DNA of 13,480 nucleotides from Methylophilaceae bacterium. GTDB lineage: Bacteria; Pseudomonadota; Gammaproteobacteria; Burkholderiales; Methylophilaceae. The stretch lies in assembly GCA_006844635.1 (NCBI GenBank), contig SPJO01000036.1, forward strand, positions 1 through 13,480. Direction: 5' to 3'. The notes beneath the pieces are model-generated. The model made no database searches. It was not told where the DNA came from and saw only the letters and a list, made by a program, of their open reading frames with translations. Position numbers and translations under genes: made by a program. Shown piece by piece: positions 6,641-12,279 of this stretch. Within the stretch, counting starts at the first letter, position 1; the number at the start of each line of letters is the position of its first letter.

Positions 6641-7921
6641 TTAACTCGCTACCTGTTGAAACACATCAAAGTAGGTTGGGAAGGTTTTTGCGACGCAGTT
6701 CGGGTCGTTAATGATGACTGGTGTACCTGATAAGCTGACCAATGAAAAACACATGGCCATGCGATGGTCATCATACGTGTCAATTTCGGCGTTGGCGATT
6801 AGCGTTTCTGGTGGCGTGATGCTTATGTAATCTGTGCCTTCTTCTACGGTTGCGCCCACTTTACGTAGTTCTGTTGCCATGGCAGCAATACGGTCTGTCT
6901 CTTTAACACGCCAACTGGCAATATTACGTAGGGTTGTGGTGCCTTTGGCATACAGTGCCATCACGGCCAATGTCATCGCGGCATCAGGAATATGGTTGCA
7001 ATCTAAGTCAATGGCTTTAATCGAAGTTGCTTTTTTACTATTCAGTTCATGTTTGCCAAATGTCACTGTTGCACCCATTTGTTCCGCCGCTTTTGCAAAC
7101 TGGATGTCGCCTTGAATGCTATTAGCATCAACGCCTTGAATGGTGACCTCGCCCGCTAATGCACCGGCAGCAATAAAATAGGAAGCGCTTGATGCGTCAC
7201 CTTCAACATGAATCGTGTTGGGGCTGATGTAAGGTGTATTGGCTGGAATCGTAAAACGTTCCCAACCTTCACGGATAATCTTCACACCAAAGCGCTGCAT
7301 CAAATTGAGTGTTATTTCAATGTATGGCTTTGAAATCAATTCGCCAACCACTTCAATCGTGGCCTGCTTACCTGTTAATGGTAAAGCCATCAGTAGGGCA
7401 GTTAAGAATTGGCTTGAGACATCACCACGAATCTTGATCGGTTTCGATACATCTAAGTCTGCAGGCTGAATATCCAGTGGCGGATAACCCGCATTTTCTT
7501 GATAGTTGATTGTTGCACCAGCTTGTTGCAGCGCATCGACTAAATCGCCGATAGGGCGTTCATGCATGCGCGGCACACCATGCAAGTGATAATGGCCATT
7601 CGATAATGCGAGCGCAGCTGTTAGTGGTCTAAATGCTGTCCCAGCATTCCCTAAAAATAAATCCGCTTTTTTATGAGGAAACTGGCCTTCACAACCGTGT
7701 ACACGCCAATCGTTGTCGCCAGTTTTTTCAAGTTTCACGCCTAGCGCTTCTAGGGCTTCTAACATGCGCGCTGTATCATCAGACGCTAATAGGTCTTTAA
7801 TCTCCGTTGTACCTTTTGCCAATGCTGCAAGTAACAATGTTCGATTAGAGATGCTTTTTGAGCCCGGTAATTTAACCGACCCGTTTGCGTGCTGGTAGGC
7901 GGGTAAGTGCAGTTGTTCCAT
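6641..7921 (-). CDS. aroA: 3-phosphoshikimate 1-carboxyvinyltransferase (EPSP synthase)
   Basis: Sixth step of the shikimate pathway: joins shikimate-3-phosphate and phosphoenolpyruvate. 426 residues, the usual length. Signatures are LPGSKSISNRTLLLAALA with K22 and R27, the PEP/glyphosate loop at residues 91-100 (GNAGTAFRPL, class I, with the conserved Pro), GDVSSQFLTALLMALPL, EGDASSASYFIAAGALAG, RVKETDRIAAM and DDHRMAMCFSLVSL near the C-terminus. The loop has Phe where E. coli has Met; I recall this as common in betaproteobacteria, so it is not evidence for glyphosate tolerance. It starts 4 bp after tyrA and runs into cmk with 2 bp between, so the three are very likely one transcript. Confidence 0.98.
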   Translation of the reverse strand: MEQLHLPAYQHANGSVKLPGSKSISNRTLLLAALAKGTTEIKDLLASDDTARMLEALEALGVKLEKTGDNDWRVHGCEGQFPHKKADLFLGNAGTAFRPLTAALALSNGHYHLHGVPRMHERPIGDLVDALQQAGATINYQENAGYPPLDIQPADLDVSKPIKIRGDVSSQFLTALLMALPLTGKQATIEVVGELISKPYIEITLNLMQRFGVKIIREGWERFTIPANTPYISPNTIHVEGDASSASYFIAAGALAGEVTIQGVDANSIQGDIQFAKAAEQMGATVTFGKHELNSKKATSIKAIDLDCNHIPDAAMTLAVMALYAKGTTTLRNIASWRVKETDRIAAMATELRKVGATVEEGTDYISITPPETLIANAEIDTYDDHRMAMCFSLVSLSGTPVIINDPNCVAKTFPTYFDVFQQVAS

Positions 7922-7925
7922 GTCT

Positions 7926-8801
7926 TTACAGGTTTCTTTCTTTTGCCCATTGGTTGCGTGCTAGGCTGGCACGTTCGAAGAGGTCTTGTAAACCATTACC
8001 ATCTTCGTCTTTTAATAAATGTTCTATGTTGGCTAATGCCATTTGAAATTGGCTGACTTCAGTGAGTAGCGCATTTCTATTGGCTAAGCTAATGTCACGC
8101 CACATTTCTGGGTGGCTGCCTGCGATGCGTGTGAAGTCTCTAAAGCCGCTTGCGGCAAATTGAAATAGCTCATCAGCATTGTCACGAGCAGCAATATCAT
8201 TAACGAGTGCAAAGGCCAGCAAGTGCGGCAAATGGCTGACCGTTGCAAAAATACTATCATGGTGTTGTGCGCTCATTTCAATGACTTTAGCGCCGCAGTC
8301 TTGCCATAATTGGCGCACGTTGTTGACGGCTGTTGTATTGTTTTGTGTCGTCGGCGTGAGCACCACATTTTTACCGACATATAAATCGACCATTGCTGCT
8401 ACTGCACCTGACTTTTCTGCACCTGCTATTGGGTGGCCGCCAACGAATTGGTGTGCCTGGTCACCCAGCACTTCATGTGCAATCGCCAGCACATCTGCTT
8501 TCGTACTGCCAGCATCAGTGATGATGGTGTCTTGCTGGAGATGCGGCTTAATTTGTTGTAATATTGAACGCGTTTGCGCGACAGGAGCCGCAATTAAAAC
8601 CATGTCAGCATCAGAGAGCGCTTCAGTAGTGTTGTTTGCAATGGTATCAATGATGCCAAGCTTGATGGCTTGATCTAAATTCTCACGGTTGCGACCGACA
8701 CCCACACACAGCAATGCCGGCGTTTGTTTTTTTAACGCCAGCGCAACAGAGCCTCCAATGAGGCCAACACCAAAGATAACGAGTTTTTTCACAGGCGGCA
8801 T
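7926..8801 (-). CDS. tyrA: Prephenate dehydrogenase
   Basis: Oxidative decarboxylation of prephenate to 4-hydroxyphenylpyruvate, the tyrosine branch. 291 residues. An N-terminal Rossmann fold has GVGLIGGS at 11-18. Then come ITDAGSTK (94-101), GGHPIAGAEKSG (121-132), the catalytic SHLPHLLAFAL (189-199) and FRDFTRIAGS (220-229). There is no fused chorismate mutase and no C-terminal ACT domain, so no obvious built-in tyrosine sensor. The ATG at 8801 is used; a GTG three codons later (8792) would give MKKLVIFGVG and is an alternative, as neither has a strong Shine-Dalgarno. Betaproteobacterial tyrA is often preceded by pheA and hisC; here a DCC protein gene lies 36 bp upstream. Confidence 0.95.
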   Translation of the reverse strand: MPPVKKLVIFGVGLIGGSVALALKKQTPALLCVGVGRNRENLDQAIKLGIIDTIANNTTEALSDADMVLIAAPVAQTRSILQQIKPHLQQDTIITDAGSTKADVLAIAHEVLGDQAHQFVGGHPIAGAEKSGAVAAMVDLYVGKNVVLTPTTQNNTTAVNNVRQLWQDCGAKVIEMSAQHHDSIFATVSHLPHLLAFALVNDIAARDNADELFQFAASGFRDFTRIAGSHPEMWRDISLANRNALLTEVSQFQMALANIEHLLKDEDGNGLQDLFERASLARNQWAKERNL

Positions 8802-8814
8802 TGTAACATTAGCG

Positions 8815-8824
8815 CTGATATCAG
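8815..8824. repeat. Perfect 10-bp palindrome before tyrA
   Basis: CTGATATCAG lies in the 36-bp gap between the DCC-protein gene and tyrA. It is next to AGCGCT (8811-8816), itself a 6-bp palindrome. It might be a short operator for the tyrA-aroA-cmk transcript. A 10-bp palindrome can also arise by chance, so the call is weak. Confidence 0.2.
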
Positions 8825-8837
8825 TGTTGGCTTAAGC

Positions 8838-9245
8838 TTAGTGTTTCGTGCTAAATCTTAACAATTGTGTGAGTAAATAGGGTAGCGGGGTTTTGCTGAG
8901 CCAGTGACGGTTGTTGGCAACCCATGGGTAAAGCTTGCTGAACAGTGGTTTTAGCTTTTTATGTGTCCATAAGCCAGCGATTGTTTGATAACCGCTAGCA
9001 GCATAAGCCGCAGCAAACACATCCGTGCTTTTAATCCATTTGCCATTTGCATCAACAGCATGGATACGTTCCATCATTGCTACTCTAGAAACAGGGCAAC
9101 TGTCTGGGATGGTTAAGTTTGTGTTTGAACAGTCAACCAATATTAGCTTTTCATCAAAATCAGTTTCTTTTAATGTTTCCATTTCACTTTTACACATTGG
9201 GCAAGCGCCATCGTAATAAATGGTCAGTGGATATACTATTAACAT
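8838..9245 (-). CDS. DCC-family (DUF393) thiol-disulfide oxidoreductase-like protein
   Basis: 135 residues. The N-terminal strand and motif TIYYDGACPMCKSEM carry the DxxCxxC signature of the DCC family (D12, C15, C18), set in a thioredoxin-like start. Then come LVDCSNTN, a segment ending SGYQTIAGLWT, and a C-terminal part with LYPWVANNRHWLSK, typical of the family. There is no signal peptide, so it is probably cytoplasmic or membrane-peripheral. A thiol-disulfide activity is proposed for the family from the CxxC; the substrate is unknown. It starts 5 bp after the regulator gene and has a strong ribosome-binding site (GAGAGGG) overlapping that gene's stop codon, so the two are cotranscribed. 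Its product may serve the same process as the divergent SDR gene. Confidence 0.85.
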   Translation of the reverse strand: MLIVYPLTIYYDGACPMCKSEMETLKETDFDEKLILVDCSNTNLTIPDSCPVSRVAMMERIHAVDANGKWIKSTDVFAAAYAASGYQTIAGLWTHKKLKPLFSKLYPWVANNRHWLSKTPLPYLLTQLLRFSTKH

Positions 9246-9250
9246 GTCCC

Positions 9251-9784
9251 TTACCCTCTCAGTAGTTGTTGTATTTTGGCGCCATATTTCATGATTTTGG
9301 TCAGTGTCTCTGGCTTGAGTTTCAGCATTTCATCGCCCCAACTTGATAAAGCTAGCATTAATTCGAGCATATTCTCTACACGTGCTTTGGCTTCTTTTTC
9401 ATCATTGTTGAATTGGTTTTCTTGTAAAAAACCTTCTAAGAAGCGTACGGTTGGGTCAAATTCACGTGTTTTACGCTCAGTGATGACGGTACGAAATAGC
9501 GCCCAAACATCCAGCGAGGTTTCAAAGTAATCACGTCGGTCTCCCATCATGTGGGTGATATGGATTAAATTCCAGTTTTGCAGTTCTTTTAAGCTGTTAC
9601 TAACGTTTGAGCGGGCTACTTGCAAGGTTTCAGCAATCTGTTCCGCATTAGCAGGTTTGCCAATGTAGTACAAAAAAGCATGTATTTGCGAGACTGTACG
9701 GTTGATACCCCAGCGTGAGCCCATTTCTCCCCAGTGGAGAATGAACTGATTACCTTGCTCACTTAATTGTATTTTATCTTCCAT
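9251..9784 (-). CDS. GbsR/MarR-family transcriptional regulator
   Basis: 177 residues. A winged helix-turn-helix spans about residues 25-85: RTVSQIHAFLYYIGKPANAEQIAETLQV, then recognition helix ARSNVSNSLKELQNWNLI, then a wing with GDRRDYFET. A helical C-terminal part (FDPTVRFLEGFL..., then ARVENMLELMLALSSWGDEML) is probably the dimer interface. This layout matches the GbsR-like branch of MarR regulators, which in Bacillus represses glycine-betaine synthesis genes; the effector here is unknown. The ATG has a strong ribosome-binding site (AAGGA, 7 nt spacing). It is transcribed away from the SDR gene from overlapping divergent promoters around a palindrome, which suggests that it represses both itself and its neighbour. 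Confidence 0.88.
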   Translation of the reverse strand: MEDKIQLSEQGNQFILHWGEMGSRWGINRTVSQIHAFLYYIGKPANAEQIAETLQVARSNVSNSLKELQNWNLIHITHMMGDRRDYFETSLDVWALFRTVITERKTREFDPTVRFLEGFLQENQFNNDEKEAKARVENMLELMLALSSWGDEMLKLKPETLTKIMKYGAKIQQLLRG

Positions 9785-9810
9785 TGGCCAATCCTTATTG
9801 TTTGTTTAAC

Positions 9811-9839
9811 TTGACATATTATCTGACATATCATATATT
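9811..9839 (+). promoter_or_regulatory. Promoter of the SDR gene
   Basis: TTGACA (9811-9816, perfect -35) and TATATT (9834-9839) are separated by 17 bp. The predicted start is near 9846, about 25 nt before the GTG at 9872. The -10 box and start overlap the palindrome at 9837-9856, as expected for a repressible promoter. Confidence 0.75.
9812..9831. repeat. TGACATAT direct repeat in the divergent promoter
   Basis: TGACATAT occurs at 9812-9819 and again at 9824-9831, so the copies are 12 bp apart. The first overlaps the rightward -35 box and the leftward -10 box. A TGTCA in the opposite orientation follows at 9842-9846, inside the palindrome. The copies may be accessory regulator sites, or partly a by-product of two interlocked promoters. 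Confidence 0.4.
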
Positions 9840-9847
9840 TCTGTCAA
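9818..9847 (-). promoter_or_regulatory. Promoter of the regulator-DCC operon
   Basis: On the minus strand, TTGACA (9842-9847, perfect -35) is followed after 18 bp by GATAAT (9818-9823, 5 of 6 at -10). The start is predicted near 9811, giving a 5' leader of about 27 nt before the regulator ATG at 9784. It interlocks with the rightward promoter and its -35 lies in the palindrome. Confidence 0.7.
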
Positions 9848-9856
9848 TACAGAAAT
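9837..9856. promoter_or_regulatory. Perfect 8-4-8 palindrome, probable operator of the GbsR/MarR regulator
   Basis: ATTTCTGT (9837-9844), spacer CAAT, then ACAGAAAT (9849-9856): a perfect inverted repeat of the size bound by dimeric winged-helix repressors. It covers part of the -10 box and the start of the SDR promoter and the -35 box of the regulator promoter. A bound dimer would block both. That the neighbouring regulator binds here is inference from position. Confidence 0.65.
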
Positions 9857-9871
9857 TAAGGAAATATACGG

Positions 9872-10771
9872 GTGAAGCAAAATAAAAAGATGCGTGTGTT
9901 GGTATTAGGCGGAAGAGGATTTATCGGTCGACAAGTTGTCCGCTATCTAGCGCACGGAGCTGATGTAGTCGTCGGCACACGTAGCCAAACGCAAGAAAAA
10001 GGTCGGTTGACGATACGAATGCAAAAAATGCTTAGCCCTAAAGATTGGGAGCACGTGATCAAAAGATTTGATGTGGTGGTCAATAGCGTCGGTATCTTAC
10101 GCGAACGTAAAAATGAAACTTATAAACAAGTACATACGCTTGCAGTGGAAGCATTAGCAACCGCATGCGCACGCATGGGTGTTAGCTTGATTCAGGTGTC
10201 TGCGTTAGGTTTATCAAGCCAAGCAAAAAGCCGGTTTATTCAGTCTAAATTAGCAGGTGAAAAAGCGATACTGTCGAGTGGTGGGAAAGCCACCATTGTA
10301 AGACCATCTTTGCTAGATGGTGAGGGAGGATATGGTGCAAAATGGTTTCGCCGCGTTGCGGCATGGCCAGTACATTTTGTTATGCCGTCTGATGGTTTGG
10401 TTGCGCCGCTGCAAGTGACTGACTTAGGTGAGGCGATTGCTAAGTTAGTTTATCAGCCCGCATCACAAAGGCCTGTTGTTGCTGAACTAGGTGGTGAGAT
10501 CTATAGCATTCCACAGTATTTAGCTGCTTTAAGAAAAGTGAATACGCCATTTAGGGCATGGCAGATACCAGTGCCAAAGCTTGTTGTTCGCTTATTTAGT
10601 CACGTATTTGATGTGCTGAATTGGACGCCATTATCATTTGGCCACTATGAGTTGATGCAAGGCTATAACGTGCCGGAAAAAGACTTGTTGCCTATTTTAC
10701 TTGAGCGGCAACCGACATTAATTGGCGAGCAGAGTTGCAGCCCTGAACAGACAGTTAACATCTGTACTTAA
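9872..10771 (+). CDS. Atypical SDR / NDUFA9-like NAD(P)-binding protein
   Basis: 299 residues. An N-terminal Rossmann fold has RVLVLGGRGFIGRQVVRYL (glycine motif GGRGFIG at 13-19). Then come VVNSVGILRE, LIQVSALGL and the active-site-like SRFIQSKLAGEKAIL, where the usual YxxxK Tyr is replaced by FxxxK. TIVRPSLLDGEGG and a substrate-side C-terminal region follow. This is the atypical SDR pattern of NmrA/NDUFA9-like proteins, often binding a nucleotide without classic dehydrogenase chemistry. The start is GTG at 9872, with AAGGA 9 nt upstream; ATG at 9890 is the alternative. Some relatives, as I recall, carry a fused C-terminal DoxX-like membrane domain; none is present here, and the tail is a short hydrophilic stretch with two cysteines. 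It is divergent from the regulator-DCC pair. The substrate is unknown. Confidence 0.85.
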   Translation: MKQNKKMRVLVLGGRGFIGRQVVRYLAHGADVVVGTRSQTQEKGRLTIRMQKMLSPKDWEHVIKRFDVVVNSVGILRERKNETYKQVHTLAVEALATACARMGVSLIQVSALGLSSQAKSRFIQSKLAGEKAILSSGGKATIVRPSLLDGEGGYGAKWFRRVAAWPVHFVMPSDGLVAPLQVTDLGEAIAKLVYQPASQRPVVAELGGEIYSIPQYLAALRKVNTPFRAWQIPVPKLVVRLFSHVFDVLNWTPLSFGHYELMQGYNVPEKDLLPILLERQPTLIGEQSCSPEQTVNICT

Positions 10772-10788
10772 GCTGTATTTATTTAAGT
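10766..10788. terminator. Weak inverted repeat between the converging SDR and bpt genes
   Basis: ACTTAA (10766-10771) and TTAAGT (10783-10788) form a 6-bp inverted repeat with an 11-nt loop. It spans the stop codons of both converging genes, and a T-rich stretch follows on the + strand. The stem contains only one G-C pair, so it would be a poor terminator. It is listed because nothing else in the 11-bp gap could end transcription. Confidence 0.2.
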
Positions 10789-11553
10789 TTTATCTATTTG
10801 CGCTTGATCAGTTTGGGGTGATGCTACCTGCCACTCACCATCGATTAGCCGCTCTTGTACATTAAACTTTTCTTTATAAGTCATTTTAGGGCTTTGTTGT
10901 ATCCAGTAGCCGAGATACAAGTATGGGTAGTTGCTACGCTTTGCCCAGTCCGTTAGCCACATGATGGCGAAGGTTCCGTAACTCGCTTTTTGTATGGTTG
11001 CATCATAGAACGTGTAGACGGCAGAGAGGCCGTCAGCAAGCACATCAACAATGCTTACAATTTTAAGCGCATTGTTTGCATCTCTAAATTCGATCATGAA
11101 ACTTTCAACATGGCTTTGACAGATGAACTGTCGGTATTGTGTTTCTTCATCCGTATGTTCTTTGCGCTCTGTGGTTTCTTCTGGGTGTCTAATGGTTTGG
11201 TAGGCATTGTAGAGTGCAAAATGATCTTGTTGGAAATCGAGCGGTAAGATGTTGGCCGTTAAATCGCTATGCATTTTATGCGCACGTTTTTGGCTGCGTG
11301 TCGGCGTGAACTGGTCTAATACAAGACGCACAGGCGTGCAGGCATTGCAGTTTTCACAATGTGGGCGATAAGAAAATTTTCCGCTGCGCCGAAACCCTTG
11401 TTGAATCAGTGCGCTGTAGACATCAGCATCAACTGCGGCATAAGGCGTGGCGATTAAGCTTTGCGCCTTATTACTTGCAATGTAGCCACAAGCATAGGGC
11501 GTGGTGACGTAAAATTTTAGCTGTTGTAACGGTAGTTCGCTTGGTGAACTCAT
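10783..11553 (-). CDS. bpt: Aspartate/glutamate leucyltransferase (Bpt, ATE family)
   Basis: Transfers leucine from Leu-tRNA to N-terminal Asp or Glu of proteins, creating an N-degron read by ClpS/ClpAP. 256 residues. The start ELPLQQLKFYVTTPYACGY is the family N-terminus. GFRRSGKFSYRPHCENCNACTPVRL (53-77) carries a CxxCxxC cluster (C66, C69, C72) that, with C22, could hold a metal or Fe-S centre, as reported for eukaryotic Ate1. The C-terminal GNAT-like part has VDVLADGLSAVYTFYD, SYGTFAIMWLTDWAKR, YLYLGYWI and KMTYKEKF. The ATG lies 10 bp after aat without a visible Shine-Dalgarno, so reinitiation after aat is likely. The pairing with aat is the usual bacterial N-degron operon. Confidence 0.94.
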   Translation of the reverse strand: MSSPSELPLQQLKFYVTTPYACGYIASNKAQSLIATPYAAVDADVYSALIQQGFRRSGKFSYRPHCENCNACTPVRLVLDQFTPTRSQKRAHKMHSDLTANILPLDFQQDHFALYNAYQTIRHPEETTERKEHTDEETQYRQFICQSHVESFMIEFRDANNALKIVSIVDVLADGLSAVYTFYDATIQKASYGTFAIMWLTDWAKRSNYPYLYLGYWIQQSPKMTYKEKFNVQERLIDGEWQVASPQTDQAQIDKT

Positions 11554-11563
11554 GAGAGATAGT

Positions 11564-12247
11564 TTATATCAACTTTGTCATCTTTTGTTCGAATTCCTCG
11601 CGAGAGATTTCTCGTCCGCCAAAGCTTTCTAGTAAGGGTGTTTTCATTTGACAGTCAATCATACCAACACCTTGGCTTTTTAGATGATTAACTAATGCGA
11701 CAAATGCGACTTTAGAAGCATCTGTCACTGTATGGAACATGCTCTCACCATAAAACATCTTGCCAATAATCACGCCATAGCAACCACCAACAAGTTGGCC
11801 ATCTAACCAACTTTCGCTTGAGATGGCATGGCCAAGAGTATGTAATTGGCAGTATGCATCAATCATGTTTTGATCGATCCATGTGCCAACTTGGTTAGGG
11901 CGGTTTGCCTGACTGCATGCCGTCATCACATCGCGAAATGCAGTATTGAGTTTGAGCGAAAACAAGTGTTTATTGCATGTTTTTTTTAATGACTTGGAGA
12001 CTTTTAGTTCATCTGGAAACAACACCATGCGCGGGTCTGGACTCCACCACATCAGTGGGTCACCTTCACCAAACCAAGGGAAAATGCCGCGCTGGTAGGC
12101 ATCTAATAAGCGCTGAGCCGTCAACTCACCACCGATGGCAATCAGGCCATCAGGCTCTTTTAGTGCTTGTGTTAAGGGTGGAAAATCGGTGTTGTCTGTT
12201 AATGCTAACACGTAGCCAGTGTCAATTTTGTAATATTGGTCTGTCAT
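11564..12247 (-). CDS. aat: Leucyl/phenylalanyl-tRNA-protein transferase
   Basis: Adds Leu or Phe from aminoacyl-tRNA to proteins with N-terminal Arg or Lys (and Met in some cases), marking them for ClpS/ClpAP. 227 residues, close to E. coli Aat. Visible are EPDGLIAIGGELTAQRLLDAYQRGIFPWF, PLMWWSPDPRMVLFP, GTWID, the acceptor region GHAISSESWLDGQLVGGCYGV, FYGESMFHTVTDASKVA and GMIDCQMKTPLLESFGGREISREEF. The N-terminus has about ten more residues than E. coli; no better start is seen. It is 32 bp downstream of the GGDEF-EAL gene and 10 bp upstream of bpt, so cotranscription is likely. The ribosome-binding site is weak. Confidence 0.97.
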   Translation of the reverse strand: MTDQYYKIDTGYVLALTDNTDFPPLTQALKEPDGLIAIGGELTAQRLLDAYQRGIFPWFGEGDPLMWWSPDPRMVLFPDELKVSKSLKKTCNKHLFSLKLNTAFRDVMTACSQANRPNQVGTWIDQNMIDAYCQLHTLGHAISSESWLDGQLVGGCYGVIIGKMFYGESMFHTVTDASKVAFVALVNHLKSQGVGMIDCQMKTPLLESFGGREISREEFEQKMTKLI

Positions 12248-12279
12248 TATCTATGGCCACAGTAACTTATCTTACCTGT

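Noticed and set aside
6641..7921. EPSP synthase Phe in place of Met in GNAGTAFRPL, considered as a sign of glyphosate tolerance
   Set aside because: The key Gly and Pro of the class I loop are retained, and the Phe variant appears, from memory, usual in related bacteria.
8179..8673. 164-codon + strand frame opposite tyrA
   Set aside because: It is low in recognisable motifs, entirely antisense to a well-supported tyrA, and has no start signals.
9783..9792. 10-bp palindrome ATTGGCCAAT over the regulator start codon
   Set aside because: It overlaps the start codon and the spacer after a good ribosome-binding site; at this length chance is likely and nothing else supports a function.
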